From Nitrospirota bacterium (GTDB lineage: Bacteria > Nitrospirota > JACRHJ01), in the NCBI GenBank assembly GCA_021785055.1, contig JAJYGS010000174.1, positions 1 through 23,332 of the forward strand: a DNA stretch of 23,332 nucleotides, in the 5' to 3' direction. The position numbers and the translations under genes are program-made. The notes beneath the pieces were generated by a model. It saw only the letters and a list, made by a program, of their open reading frames with translations, ran no database searches and had not been told where the DNA came from. Within the stretch, counting starts at the first letter, position 1; every line of letters starts with the position of its first letter. This document shows positions 1-8,853 of the stretch, piece after piece.

Positions 1-1078
1 CCTCGTTTATAGCAACGGGGTCGTAGGCGCGTATGACGGCCCCTTCTTTCCGGAGAGCCTGAATTATGGGCACGGAAGGCGCGTCCCGCATGTCGTCGGT
101 GTTTGGCTTGAACGAAAGCCCAAGCACCGCGATAACCTTTCCAGTGACACTGCCGCCCAACACTCCGCGTATCTTGTCTGTCATCTTCGCGCGCTGCTCG
201 TGGTTCACGTCGAGCACGGCCTTTACAATCCTGAAGTCGTAGCCGTGTTCTTTCGCTATCTGCACAATGGCCTGCGTGTCCTTGGGGAAACACGAGCCGC
301 CGAAACCGGGACCGGGATGCAGGAACTTCGGGCCGATGCGGTTGTCGAGTCCCATGCCTACGGCGACCTTGTGCACGTCCGCGCGCACCAGCTCGCAGAT
401 ATTGGCAATCTCGTTTATGAAAGAAATCTTGACGGCGAGGAAGGCGTTCGAGGCGTATTTTATCATCTCCGCTGTGGCGACGTTCGTCTGGACGAACGGC
501 GTCTCTATCAGATACAACGGGCTGTAGAGGTCTTTCATAATAGCCATCGCCTGGTCGGAGTCGGCGCCGATTACCACCCTGTTCGGGTGCATGAAGTCCT
601 CGATGGCCGAGCCTTCGCGCAGGAACTCCGGGTTCGACACGATGTCGAAATCCACCTTCTCCCTCTGGCTTTTGCTGATGATGGCGCGCAGTCTCTCGCC
701 CGTTCCGACGGGCACGGTGCTCTTTGTAACGACAACCTTGTAGCCGTTCATGTTCAATGCTATGCTCTGGGCAACCTCCTCCACGTAAGAAAGATCTGCG
801 GAGCCGTCTTCCCTTGGCGGAGTACCGACGGCGATAAAGACCACCAGGGCCTTCTGTACGGCTTCGGCGAGGTCGGAGGTGAAGGAAATGTGCCCGTCCT
901 TCACGTTCTTCTTCACCATCTCCTCAAGCCCAGGCTCGTATATCGGGATTATCCCCTGCCTTAAGTCCGAAATTTTCTTTTCGTCGTTATCGATGCAGGT
1001 AACCTTAAGACCGAATTCGGCAAAGCACGCGCCGGTTACAAGCCCGACGTAGCCGGAACCAACGATGCAGATGTTCAT
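1..1078 (-). CDS. ugd: UDP-glucose 6-dehydrogenase, 3'-truncated by the window edge
   Basis: Oxidises UDP-glucose to UDP-glucuronate with NAD, supplying uronic acid for surface polysaccharide; cytoplasmic. My translation from ATG at 1078 gives 359 codons open to the window edge; family members usually have about 430-450, so roughly the last 80 residues are missing. Visible: N-terminal Rossmann motif GSGYVGLVTG (residues 7-16), VGTPP near 84-88, the STVPVGT segment near 120-126, and the catalytic-cysteine motif GFGGSCFPKD with Cys at about 263, then the start of the C-terminal UDP-binding domain. The ATG overlaps the rmlD stop as ATGA, so translation is probably coupled. A GDP-mannose dehydrogenase is the main alternative; the rhamnose/glucose-nucleotide neighbours favour UDP-glucose. 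The family is certain, the substrate is inferred. Confidence 0.9.
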   Translation of the reverse strand, partial: MNICIVGSGYVGLVTGACFAEFGLKVTCIDNDEKKISDLRQGIIPIYEPGLEEMVKKNVKDGHISFTSDLAEAVQKALVVFIAVGTPPREDGSADLSYVEEVAQSIALNMNGYKVVVTKSTVPVGTGERLRAIISKSQREKVDFDIVSNPEFLREGSAIEDFMHPNRVVIGADSDQAMAIMKDLYSPLYLIETPFVQTNVATAEMIKYASNAFLAVKISFINEIANICELVRADVHKVAVGMGLDNRIGPKFLHPGPGFGGSCFPKDTQAIVQIAKEHGYDFRIVKAVLDVNHEQRAKMTDKIRGVLGGSVTGKVIAVLGLSFKPNTDDMRDAPSVPIIQALRKEGAVIRAYDPVAINE

Positions 1079-2001
1079 TTAGCGGCAACCTCCCTTTGTC
1101 TCAAGTAGTCTTTTAACCCCTCTTCCCAGCCGCGCATGCGGTGGCCGGTGGTTTCCTCGTATTTTCCCTTTGAGAGGACGGAATACGCCGGACGGAGCGC
1201 AGGCCTGCCGAGCTCTTCGGTGGTAATCGGTTTTACATTTATGCCGTCGGCGTCGGAGAGTCTGAGAATTTCCCTCGCGTACTGAAACCACGAGCAGTAT
1301 CCCTCGTTTGCCGCATGGAATATGCCTGAGGCGTCCGCCTCGACAAGCCTCGACAGGGCGTCGGATAAATCAACCGTGTATGTCGGACTTCCCACCTGGT
1401 CGGAGACGACGGAGAGTTCGTCCTTCTTCCCGACCTGAGCGAGTATCGCCTCCACAAAGTTCGGGCCGTTCTTCCCGAAAAGCCAGGACGTCCGCACGAT
1501 CAGCGCGCCGGGCAGGATGTTTAAAACCTCCGCCTCACCTTTAAGCTTAGATTTGCCGTATACGTTAAGCGGACCCGTCCTGTCCGTCTCGACATAAGGG
1601 CTGCCTTTTCTGCCGTCGTATACGTAGTCAGTGCTGACGTAGAGCATCTTCGCTCTCGCACCCCAGGCCCCCTTTGCGACATTCCTGGCGCCGTCGGCGT
1701 TTAAATGGAATGCCTTGTCCGGCTCCTTTTCACAGCCGTCCACGTTCGTATATGCGGCGCAGTGTATCACCCAGTCCGGCGCGATTTCGGCTGTCAGCTC
1801 CCGCACGGCTATCTCGTCCAGGATGTCGCAGGCAAGAAACGAGAGCTTTTTTGAATGGGCGGACGCAATGAATTGCGCCCCTGCATCCGGCGATTCGAGT
1901 CTTTGCGGCAGGTCGAGACCGACGACCTCGTGCGCTCCTGAAAACCACGCCATAAGGTCAGTCCCAAGCATCCCAGCCGCGCCCGTAACAGCTATCTTCA
2001 C
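1075..2001 (-). CDS. rmlD: dTDP-4-dehydrorhamnose reductase
   Basis: Last step of dTDP-L-rhamnose synthesis: NAD(P)H reduction of dTDP-4-dehydro-L-rhamnose, in the cytoplasm. I choose GTG at 2001, which overlaps the rmlB stop as GTGA and puts the Rossmann motif TGAAGMLG at residues 6-13; a longer in-frame extension to 2055 lies wholly inside rmlB and is rejected. The product is 308 aa. Visible: CAAYTNVDGCE (81-91), STDYVYDG (123-130) and the YxxxK pair Tyr148/Lys152 in YGKSK. Oddity: residues about 31-56 look like an insertion relative to typical RmlD, which runs from the second Rossmann strand quickly to the acidic D-I-x-D segment; this stretch contains GAQFIAS, the translation of a dispersed repeat (see repeat at 1862-1885). 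The core motifs are intact, so the enzyme is probably functional. Confidence 0.93.
   Translation of the reverse strand: MKIAVTGAAGMLGTDLMAWFSGAHEVVGLDLPQRLESPDAGAQFIASAHSKKLSFLACDILDEIAVRELTAEIAPDWVIHCAAYTNVDGCEKEPDKAFHLNADGARNVAKGAWGARAKMLYVSTDYVYDGRKGSPYVETDRTGPLNVYGKSKLKGEAEVLNILPGALIVRTSWLFGKNGPNFVEAILAQVGKKDELSVVSDQVGSPTYTVDLSDALSRLVEADASGIFHAANEGYCSWFQYAREILRLSDADGINVKPITTEELGRPALRPAYSVLSKGKYEETTGHRMRGWEEGLKDYLRQREVAAK
1862..1885. repeat. dispersed palindromic repeat inside rmlD
   Basis: These 24 bases match positions 22511-22534 (part of the repeat before pheS) at 21 of 24 positions and contain the dyad CGCAAT-GA-ATTGCG. On the coding strand they read in frame as GAQFIAS within rmlD. 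The match is seen directly. That it arrived as a repeat insertion is inferred from the surrounding extra residues in the protein. Confidence 0.6.
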
Positions 2002-2984
2002 CGGGACACCGGCTTTCCCACCGACCGGCACCACTCCTGATTTTCCCTGTACCAACGGATGGTCTCTCTGATGCCGTCCTCGAAGGAGATTTCCGGTTTC
2101 CAGCCGAGCTCGCGCTGGATTTTTGAGGAGTCTATTGCATACCGCCTGTCGTGGCCCAGGCGGTCGGTGACGTAGTTTATCAGGCTTTCCGGCTTGCCGA
2201 GCTCTTTAAGTATAAGCCTCGTTATCTCTATATTTTTTCTCTCGTTGTTCCCGCCGATGTTATATATCTCGCCCGGCGCGCCGCTTCGCATCACGATGTC
2301 CACGGCCTTGCAGTGGTCGGATACGTGCAGCCAGTCCCGGACGTTCAGGCCGTCGCCGTAAAGCGGGACAGGCCTGTTGTGAAGTGCGTTGTTTATGAAG
2401 AGCGGGATAAGCTTCTCCGGGAATTGATACGGTCCGTAGTTGTTCGAGCAGCGCGTCACGACCACCGGCAGGCCGAAGGTGTGGCGGCAGGCCAGCGCCA
2501 GCATGTCCGCCCCGGCCTTGGAGGCGGAATACGGGCTGTTCGGGGAAAGCGGCGTCTCTTCCGTGAAATATCCTTCCGGCCCAAGCGAGCCGTAGACCTC
2601 GTCTGTGGAAATCTGGACGAATATTTCCGGCTTCAGCTTCATCGCGGCATTGAGCAGAACCTGGGTTCCAACAACATTCGTCACCGCAAAGACCGCCGGG
2701 TCTTCGATGCTCCTGTCCACATGGGACTCGGCGGCGAAATGGACGACGGCGTCCGCGCCATTCATCGCCTCAGATACTGCGCGCGGGTCGCAGATATTTC
2801 CTTTTATGAACCTGTAGCGCGGGTTCTTCTCCACGTCGCGCAGGTTCTCAAGGCTGCCCGCGTATGTGAGCGCGTCGAAGTTGACTACCTCCGCATCCGG
2901 GCTGTTGTTTATTATGTGGCGGACAAAGTTGGAGCCGATGAACCCGCATCCTCCCGTAATCATTATTTTCCGGGGCGTCCGCAT
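1998..2984 (-). CDS. rmlB: dTDP-glucose 4,6-dehydratase
   Basis: Second step of dTDP-rhamnose synthesis: NAD-dependent conversion of dTDP-glucose to dTDP-4-dehydro-6-deoxyglucose. The 328-aa product is of normal length. Visible: Rossmann motif TGGCGFIGSN (10-19), the FAAESHVDRSI segment (83-93), the catalytic STDEVYG with Asp128/Glu129, Tyr152/Lys156 in PYSASK, and the substrate-loop region NNYGPYQFPEKLIPL. ATG at 2984 immediately follows the TAG of the rmlC-like gene with no gap, and its own stop overlaps the rmlD GTG start. Extended-SDR epimerases are related, but the STDEVYG and DRSIEDP signatures are specific for RmlB. Confidence 0.97.
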   Translation of the reverse strand: MRTPRKIMITGGCGFIGSNFVRHIINNSPDAEVVNFDALTYAGSLENLRDVEKNPRYRFIKGNICDPRAVSEAMNGADAVVHFAAESHVDRSIEDPAVFAVTNVVGTQVLLNAAMKLKPEIFVQISTDEVYGSLGPEGYFTEETPLSPNSPYSASKAGADMLALACRHTFGLPVVVTRCSNNYGPYQFPEKLIPLFINNALHNRPVPLYGDGLNVRDWLHVSDHCKAVDIVMRSGAPGEIYNIGGNNERKNIEITRLILKELGKPESLINYVTDRLGHDRRYAIDSSKIQRELGWKPEISFEDGIRETIRWYRENQEWCRSVGKPVSR

Positions 2985-3440
2985 CTATCCGTCCTTCCTC
3001 GCCCAGTCGTACGGGATGTCGCTTCCTTGCGCGGGCTTTCTGAACTCGTCCGGCTCAGCGGGATTATACGGCTCCGTGGAGCAGTTCATCACCATAGCCT
3101 CGGTATCGCTTATGCACTTGAACCCGTGCCAGACGAACGGCGGTATCTGAAGCAGTATCTGGTTATGTTCCCCCATGAAGAATTCGTTCACCTCGCCCAT
3201 CGTCGGCGAGCCTTCGCGGTCGTCGTAGAGGACGACCTTCATCATCCCCTTCACGCAGCAGAAATTGTCCGTCTGCTTCTTGTGGTAATGCCAGGCCTTC
3301 GTCACTCCCGGCCATGCGGTGGTGACGTATACCTGGCCGAATTTTATGAACTCCGGGTCGTCCGCGCGCAGGACTTCCATAAGCCGTCCGCGCTCGTCCG
3401 GGATTACGCGAAGCTTCTTCACCTTTACGCCGTCGATCAT
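2985..3440 (-). CDS. rmlC: dTDP-4-dehydrorhamnose 3,5-epimerase family protein (short cupin form)
   Basis: Probably the 3,5-epimerase acting between RmlB and RmlD. It is a 151-aa cupin, shorter than the classical RmlC of about 180 aa. Visible: DERGRLMEVLR near the N-terminus (15-25), a His-rich strand KAWHYHKKQTDNF (48-60) where classical RmlC carries its catalytic His, and IPPFVWHGF (99-107), matching the IPP-x-xHGF strand of the family. Its position between rmlA and rmlB supports the role. ATG at 3440 overlaps the rmlA stop as ATGA. The short WHYH-type branch also contains sugar-nucleotide isomerases of uncertain product, so the exact reaction is inferred from the operon. Confidence 0.85.
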   Translation of the reverse strand: MIDGVKVKKLRVIPDERGRLMEVLRADDPEFIKFGQVYVTTAWPGVTKAWHYHKKQTDNFCCVKGMMKVVLYDDREGSPTMGEVNEFFMGEHNQILLQIPPFVWHGFKCISDTEAMVMNCSTEPYNPAEPDEFRKPAQGSDIPYDWARKDG

Positions 3441-4501
3441 AATAACCCCACCTTTGAATTGTCCCCAAGCATGAATCTGTATGCCGTGGGCTTGAGAGGA
3501 GATTTGCCAACCTCGACGTTTCTGCCCACGAGGCTGTCCTCGATGCGCCTGTCCACGTCTTTTATTATACTTCCTTCGAGGACTATGCTGTGTTCTATCT
3601 CGGAGGATAGCACCTGGACGTTTTTGTCGATTGAAGTGAACGGGCCTATGAAGGAATTGATTATCCGCGCGTTCCTGCCGATAATCGCCGGGCCGCGCAC
3701 GACGCTGTTTATGACCTCCGCGCCGCTCTCGACGACGACCTTGAACTCCACGGAAGAGGACGAATCGACATGCCCTTCCAGGCGTGTGGCCAGGCTGTCC
3801 AGTACCATCCTGTTCGCCTCAAGCATGTCCTCCAGCTTACCCGTGTCCTTCCACCATCCATTCACCATGTGCGGATGCACAGCATACCCCTGGTCTATGA
3901 GGAACTGTATCGCGTCCGTTATCTCAAGCTCGCCCCTGGCCGAAGGTTTTATACTCTTCGCGGCCCTGATGATATTACTGTCGAACATATAAACTCCCAC
4001 CAATGCGAGGTCGCTCTTCGGTTCCGAAGGCTTTTCCACCAGCCTGACGACCTTTCCGTCTTTCCGTTCCTCGACTCCGAACTGTTTCGGGTTAGCCACC
4101 TTCGCCAGGAGTATCTGGGCGTTAGGTTTGTCCCGCATGAACTCCTGGGCGAGCTCCTTTATGCCGCCAAGTATGAGGTTGTCGCCCAGGTACATCACGA
4201 ACGGGTCGTCTTTTAAAAAATCCTCGGCGACAAGCACGGCATGCGCAAGGCCCAGCGGCTCCGGCTGCTCGATATATGTAACCCTGACGCCGAAACCGGA
4301 ACCGTTGCCGACAGCCGCCATTACCTCGTCTTTTGTGTCGCCCACCACTATGCCGATGTCCGTGATGCCGGCGTCGCGTATGGCCTCTATGCCGTAAAAT
4401 AGCACGGGCTTGTTCGCCACGGGTACGAGTTGTTTCGCGCTGGTATAGGTTATCGGGCGAAGTCTCGTGCCCTTGCCGCCGGAGAGTATCAATCCTTTCA
4501 T
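3437..4501 (-). CDS. rmlA: glucose-1-phosphate thymidylyltransferase, long form
   Basis: First step of dTDP-rhamnose synthesis: glucose-1-phosphate plus dTTP gives dTDP-glucose. The 354-aa protein belongs to the long RmlA type with a C-terminal left-handed beta-helix; classical RmlA is about 290 aa. Visible: nucleotide-binding LSGGKGTRLRPITYT (6-20), KQLVPVANKPVLFYGIEA, YLGDN (metal and nucleotide site), EKPSEPKSDLALVGVY, and from about residue 245 hexapeptide-like repeats (IIGRNARIINSFIGPF and similar). The start ATG at 4501 is preceded by GGGAGG. The gene lies 16 bp after lptD and overlaps the rmlC-like gene. Long-form enzymes have at times proved to use other NTPs or to act in other deoxysugar pathways; the rmlCBD neighbours argue for rhamnose. 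Confidence 0.92.
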   Translation of the reverse strand: MKGLILSGGKGTRLRPITYTSAKQLVPVANKPVLFYGIEAIRDAGITDIGIVVGDTKDEVMAAVGNGSGFGVRVTYIEQPEPLGLAHAVLVAEDFLKDDPFVMYLGDNLILGGIKELAQEFMRDKPNAQILLAKVANPKQFGVEERKDGKVVRLVEKPSEPKSDLALVGVYMFDSNIIRAAKSIKPSARGELEITDAIQFLIDQGYAVHPHMVNGWWKDTGKLEDMLEANRMVLDSLATRLEGHVDSSSSVEFKVVVESGAEVINSVVRGPAIIGRNARIINSFIGPFTSIDKNVQVLSSEIEHSIVLEGSIIKDVDRRIEDSLVGRNVEVGKSPLKPTAYRFMLGDNSKVGLL

Positions 4502-4517
4502 AGCGACCTCCCGCGCA

Positions 4518-6686
4518 TCAGAACTTCACGTTCCCGATGCCTTTGAGATTCAACATGACCATGTATTGTTTTCGAGTAGGACTGTTGAAGTAGTCGAACG
4601 TCAACCCCCAGCACTGCGAACTGTACGTCGCCGAGCCGTCCGTCTCCCGCAAATTGCCGGTGTGCAGGTCGTACCATATCTTGGCCGAGAAGTCCCAATG
4701 AGTCCCAAGCTTTACGCCGCCGTCCATCGTAAGGAAGTCAACCGTGCTTTCCTCCTCGGCCTTGTTGACGAGAAATTCCGAGGCAAAATCCGTACTCGGC
4801 GTGAAGAAATCAAAATATGACGGGGACATGAAGGTCTGCTCGGCATCGAGCGAATATCGCTGGCCTATGCCTGCGTGCCAGAGTTTGTCCTTTGAATCGT
4901 ATCGGAGGTCGGTATCCACGGAGCGTATGCTCCCCTGGTAGAAATCGTATCGGAAATCGTTATTCAGCGTCAGGCGCGATGACGAGCGATAGCTTACTTC
5001 GCCGTAGAGGCTTGAGAAGTTGCGCCTCCTCGCGCCTATGAACGTGTCGGCGTAGAAGTCGTAGAACTGGCTGAACTTGACGGTGAGGAAGTCCATCCTC
5101 GGAGAAGGCGCTCCGTCTCTGTATTTCAGCACGAACCGGTTCGTGAGGGAATAGGCAATCATGTCGCGCCGCCCGTAAGTGTCGATGCCGTCGAAATCCG
5201 GAAAGTTTGTCCCGCCGCGCCTCAAAACGTAATCGTATGCGATGGCCGGGATGAACGTATGCCTCACGCCCTGCAATGGGCCGCTGTCGAAACGATAAAG
5301 CTTGTAAAGATCCGTCTGCGCCTTTATTCCCGCGCCGAAAAGTCCGCGCTCGTCGTCGTATTTCGGGGAATTATCGTCGGTCAGGTCGTATGCCGTCTCA
5401 CGGTATCCGACCTTTGGCTCAAGGTCCAACCCGGAGAGATTTAAGTCGTATGATAGGCTCGGGAATGCGTCGAACCTCCCGCCGGAGACGCCTTTTACCT
5501 TATAGAAGTTTGTCGCGGCGGAGTCCAGGCTAAGGTAAAGCGGCTGGTTTAAAAGCTGCTTCTTGACAACGTTAAGGCCGGCCTCGGGCAAACGCTGGAC
5601 TATCGCGTCGTTGTTCTGCGTAGGGTCGAGCCCTTCGGTGTACTGCCCGAAGAAATACCCCCTGCCCCAGTCCTGAAGGTCGTCGAGCCAGACGTTTGAG
5701 TCCAGCGTCCTCTGCGTCCTCTCGCGGGCGGTGTCGGTCAGGTCCCTGAAGAACTGTTTGTCGCTCAAGTTTATGTCCGCCCTCCCGGAGAGGTCCGACG
5801 TAAAGAGATCCTGATATTTCAGGGAGACGTTATACCTGTCGGAATGAATGATGCGGTCTCTCATGTAGTAGCCGTAAAGCCGAAGCGAGGTGTCCTTGTT
5901 CTGTGCGTAGCGTATCTCGTCGGCTACGCCGAGTCCCCGGAGGCTTCTGTAGTCGAGCGTAAGCGTGCTGTCGAAGTTGCCGACAGGCGCCCAGTAATAG
6001 CTCTCGACTATTCTCGCCCCGTCTTTAGTGCTGTATCCTCCCGACGGTATGAGAAATCCGCTCGTGCGTGGCTTCAGCATCGGAAGCCAGACATACGGCA
6101 TGTAGAGCACCGGAACACCCTTGATATAAAAAACCGCCCCCTTTGCGAAGACGTCCTTATCCATCCGGACGTCGAGCGACCTGGCCCGCATATACCAGAA
6201 CGGGCTTTTTGCATCGCAGGTGGTGAACTTCCCGTCCTTTATCACGTATTCCTGCTCCCCGACCTTCTCCAGGGGGTTCCCGCGGATATGATAATTGCCT
6301 TTTTTTACGAGTATGTTACCCTTCTCTATTACGCCGAGCTTCGTGTTGAAGTTTACCTTTATCACATCCGCGAAGACAATATTATCCGGCGAAACGAGCC
6401 ATGCCTTGCCACTGGCCTCGGCATCCCCGGTCTTCTCGTTTAACGCAGCTTTCTCCGATGTCAGGGTATAGCCCTTCTGCGCAATCTTCACGTGTCCTTC
6501 GGCAAAATAGGTGTCGGTCTTCCGGTCGTACCGGAGACTGTCCGCCTGGATAGTAACCGGCTCTTTGACATTGGCTATGGATTTTATCGCGCCGCCGATA
6601 TTATCTCCACCCGCGTAGGCATGCGAGACAGGAAAAACCGGCGCAAACATTATCATTGCCGTAAGGACGCACAGAATAAGTCTCAT
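4518..6686 (-). CDS. lptD: LPS-assembly protein LptD (OstA/Imp)
   Basis: Outer-membrane beta-barrel that, with the lipoprotein LptE, inserts lipopolysaccharide into the outer leaflet. The 722-aa product has a Sec signal peptide (hydrophobic stretch LILCVLTAMIMFAPVF, likely cleavage after SHAYA near residue 25), an N-terminal OstA jellyroll domain (about 40-150: VTIQADSLRYDRKTDTYFAE and following), then a strand-rich barrel rich in alternating aromatics, ending in F (NLKGIGNVKF) as is usual for Bam substrates. The segment GVPVLYMPYVWLPMLKPRTSGFLIP is the characteristic OstA/LptD barrel entry. ATG at 6686 overlaps the folC stop as ATGA. Two Cys (CDAKSPF and SSQCWG) are visible, fewer than the E. 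coli four-Cys system. Its presence shows an LPS-bearing outer membrane, and the sugar genes beyond it fit O-antigen supply. Confidence 0.95.
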   Translation of the reverse strand: MRLILCVLTAMIMFAPVFPVSHAYAGGDNIGGAIKSIANVKEPVTIQADSLRYDRKTDTYFAEGHVKIAQKGYTLTSEKAALNEKTGDAEASGKAWLVSPDNIVFADVIKVNFNTKLGVIEKGNILVKKGNYHIRGNPLEKVGEQEYVIKDGKFTTCDAKSPFWYMRARSLDVRMDKDVFAKGAVFYIKGVPVLYMPYVWLPMLKPRTSGFLIPSGGYSTKDGARIVESYYWAPVGNFDSTLTLDYRSLRGLGVADEIRYAQNKDTSLRLYGYYMRDRIIHSDRYNVSLKYQDLFTSDLSGRADINLSDKQFFRDLTDTARERTQRTLDSNVWLDDLQDWGRGYFFGQYTEGLDPTQNNDAIVQRLPEAGLNVVKKQLLNQPLYLSLDSAATNFYKVKGVSGGRFDAFPSLSYDLNLSGLDLEPKVGYRETAYDLTDDNSPKYDDERGLFGAGIKAQTDLYKLYRFDSGPLQGVRHTFIPAIAYDYVLRRGGTNFPDFDGIDTYGRRDMIAYSLTNRFVLKYRDGAPSPRMDFLTVKFSQFYDFYADTFIGARRRNFSSLYGEVSYRSSSRLTLNNDFRYDFYQGSIRSVDTDLRYDSKDKLWHAGIGQRYSLDAEQTFMSPSYFDFFTPSTDFASEFLVNKAEEESTVDFLTMDGGVKLGTHWDFSAKIWYDLHTGNLRETDGSATYSSQCWGLTFDYFNSPTRKQYMVMLNLKGIGNVKF

Positions 6687-8002
6687 GCCTTAAGGAATTG
6701 CTCCCTCTTCGACAGCCATGCCTTCGCCTCTCCCACGACATACAGCGAGCCGGTAACCAGCACCATGTCGTCCGGCCCGGCCTCGGACAGCGCCTTCTCA
6801 AGCGCGCCCGGCACGTCGGCACAGACCGCCGTCTCGCTTTTGCCGCCGTCAAGATTCCGTGAAAGCTCACAGGCAGGGACGGCGCGGCTGTAGTCGGCCT
6901 GCGTGAATATCACCTTGTCCGCCAGAGGCATAAGACAAGCCGCCATGTCCCGGAAGTCTTTGTCCGCCAGAACCCCAAGGACAAGCAGAAGCCTCCCGTA
7001 CCGGCCCGCGTAATATTTTTTTATCGCCGCCGAGAGTATTTTCGCCGAAGCGGCGTTGTGCGCCCCGTCCAGCACTACGAGCGGCCTCTGCGAGACCGTC
7101 TCCAGCCTCCCTTCCCACTCAACCGACGCAAAACCTTTTCTTATCGCGTCCTCCGGAACTGCCATGCCCGGTATAACCGAAAGCGCGCAAACGGCGGTGG
7201 CGGCGTTCCTTAGCTGATGCTCTCCGGCGAGCGGAACGTGAAGACCCGTTATATCGCCGCCCGGCCCCCGATAATCCAGTTCCTGGATAACATCGCCGTC
7301 TTTCCAACGATAGCCCGATGCGCTGTATCCAAAATCTCTGCCCATTACGTAGAGCGGGGCCTCCTTCTCGCGGCAGACGCCCCTGATGTAATCCAGCACC
7401 TCCGGCTTATTCTCCGACGTCACGAGCGGCACACCCGGCTTTATGATACCCGCCTTCTCGCGCGCTATCGCTTCTATGGTATCCCCCAGGTATTCCCTGT
7501 GCTCCAGTTCCACGTTGGTTATCACGGAGCACTCAGGCGTTATCACGTTTGTCGAATCGAGCCTGCCGCCCATCCCGACTTCAAGCACCACCGCCTCCGC
7601 GCCCTTGTCCCTGAAATAATCGAAGGCCATTGCGGTTGTAAACTCGAAGAAAGTCGGCTTCATCTCAGGCTCGTGGACATCCAGCAGCCGTTTCAGCCTG
7701 TCCGCAAGCGCCGCCACTTCCTCCCTGGATATTTCGTCCCCATCAACAGTCATCCTCTCCGTGAAGCTTACGAGATGCGGAGACGTATACAGGCCCGTCC
7801 GGTATCCAGCCGCCGTCAACGCTGACGCCGAAAGCGCCGACACCGAACCTTTCCCGTTCGTCCCGGTAACGTGCAGGAATTTCCTGCCCTTCTCCGGATG
7901 CCCAAGTATTTCGAGGAGCCTTTGCGTGTTCTCAAGGCCGAGCTTCGTCCCGAACTTCTGAAGGCCGAACAGGAAATCAACCGTCTGGTCGAAGTCCATC
8001 AC
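6683..8002 (-). CDS. folC: bifunctional folylpolyglutamate synthase/dihydrofolate synthase
   Basis: Adds glutamate to dihydropteroate and to folates using ATP; cytoplasmic. It is 439 aa, normal length. Visible: P-loop VTGTNGKGSVSA (45-56), the omega-loop YTSPHLVSFTERM (72-84), FEFTTAMAFDYF, the EVGMGGRLDSTNVI segment, HREYLGDT with the family His, and DGAHNAAS in the C-terminal ligase domain. Start choice: GTG at 8002 (overlapping the accD stop as GTGA, AGGA 8 nt upstream) or ATG one codon later at 7999 (TGATG); they differ by one residue and I cannot decide. The accD-folC pairing is a common bacterial arrangement. Murein ligases are relatives but lack this omega-loop. Confidence 0.95.
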   Translation of the reverse strand: MMDFDQTVDFLFGLQKFGTKLGLENTQRLLEILGHPEKGRKFLHVTGTNGKGSVSALSASALTAAGYRTGLYTSPHLVSFTERMTVDGDEISREEVAALADRLKRLLDVHEPEMKPTFFEFTTAMAFDYFRDKGAEAVVLEVGMGGRLDSTNVITPECSVITNVELEHREYLGDTIEAIAREKAGIIKPGVPLVTSENKPEVLDYIRGVCREKEAPLYVMGRDFGYSASGYRWKDGDVIQELDYRGPGGDITGLHVPLAGEHQLRNAATAVCALSVIPGMAVPEDAIRKGFASVEWEGRLETVSQRPLVVLDGAHNAASAKILSAAIKKYYAGRYGRLLLVLGVLADKDFRDMAACLMPLADKVIFTQADYSRAVPACELSRNLDGGKSETAVCADVPGALEKALSEAGPDDMVLVTGSLYVVGEAKAWLSKREQFLKA

Positions 8003-8853
8003 TTCACGTTTCCTAAGAAGAAGGCAAGGATATTCACCAGCGTCTCCTTCAGGTGTTTCCTGTCGATAATCATGTCCACCTGCCCGTGTTCAAGCTGGAA
8101 CTCCGCGCGCTGGAAACCCTCCGGGAGCTGTTTCTTTATCGTCTGCTCTATTACACGCGGCCCCGCGAAACCTATCAGGGACCTGGGTTCTGCGATTATG
8201 ATGTCGCCAAGGCTCGAAAAACTCGCCGACACGCCGCCGAAGGTCGGGTCCGTAAGGACGGATATGAACGGGATTCCCTTTTCCCCCAGCCTCGCGACGG
8301 CGGCGGAGGTCTTAGCCATCTGCATAAGGGATACAAGTCCCTCCTGCATCCTGGCCCCGCCGGAAGACGAGAAAGTAATAAACGGTATGCCCTTCTCAAG
8401 GGAGTTCTCCGCCGCCAGGGCTATTTTCTCTCCGACGACGGAACCCATGCTCCCGCCCATGAACCCGAAATCGAGCACCGCCAGGGTGACGGGATAGCCG
8501 CCTATTCTCGTCTCGCCCGCGATTATGGCGTCCTTCAGGCCGGTCGCCTCCTGGGAACTCTTCAGCTTGTCCCTGTAGCGCACGGTGTCCTTGAACTCCA
8601 GGAAATCCTTCGGCGCCATGCCGGGGAACAGTTCCACAAAACTGCCTTCGTCGGCTATAAGGTCAAGACGCTCCTTCGCCGTTATCCTGAAGTGATAGTC
8701 GCACTTCGGACAGACCTTGAGGTTTCTGTCTATCTCTTTTTTGTAGACGATCTCCTTGCAGTTGTCGCATTTTACCCACAGACCCTCCGGTATCTTGACC
8801 TTCTTTTCCGGCTGCTGGGCCTTCGGGGCTTTTACTTTTTTGAACCAGGCCAA
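7999..8853 (-). CDS. accD: acetyl-CoA carboxylase carboxyltransferase subunit beta
   Basis: With AccA, transfers the carboxyl group from carboxybiotin to acetyl-CoA, giving malonyl-CoA for fatty-acid synthesis. The 284-aa protein has the bacterial four-Cys zinc ribbon (Cys29, Cys32, Cys48, Cys51 in CDNC and CPKC), the crotonase-fold core, GGSMGSVVGEK for the CoA oxyanion site, and SGGARMQEG. The start is TTG at 8853, supported by GGGGGAG 9 nt upstream; no ATG fits the conserved MAWF N-terminus. That SD lies inside the last codons of the hydrolase gene, whose TAA directly abuts the TTG. accA is not in the window, so the complex is completed from elsewhere. Confidence 0.96.
   Translation of the reverse strand: MAWFKKVKAPKAQQPEKKVKIPEGLWVKCDNCKEIVYKKEIDRNLKVCPKCDYHFRITAKERLDLIADEGSFVELFPGMAPKDFLEFKDTVRYRDKLKSSQEATGLKDAIIAGETRIGGYPVTLAVLDFGFMGGSMGSVVGEKIALAAENSLEKGIPFITFSSSGGARMQEGLVSLMQMAKTSAAVARLGEKGIPFISVLTDPTFGGVSASFSSLGDIIIAEPRSLIGFAGPRVIEQTIKKQLPEGFQRAEFQLEHGQVDMIIDRKHLKETLVNILAFFLGNVK

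Noticed and set aside
2002..2055. Upstream start at 2055 for rmlD
   Set aside because: The extra residues lie inside rmlB and precede the Rossmann strand; GTG 2001 makes the same GTGA-type overlap seen at other junctions.
2151..3992. 613-codon plus-strand open frame
   Set aside because: It lies antisense across rmlB, the rmlC-like gene and part of rmlA, all with intact family motifs; its translation has no recognisable domain and is rich in His/Arg/Val as expected for a GC-driven antisense frame.
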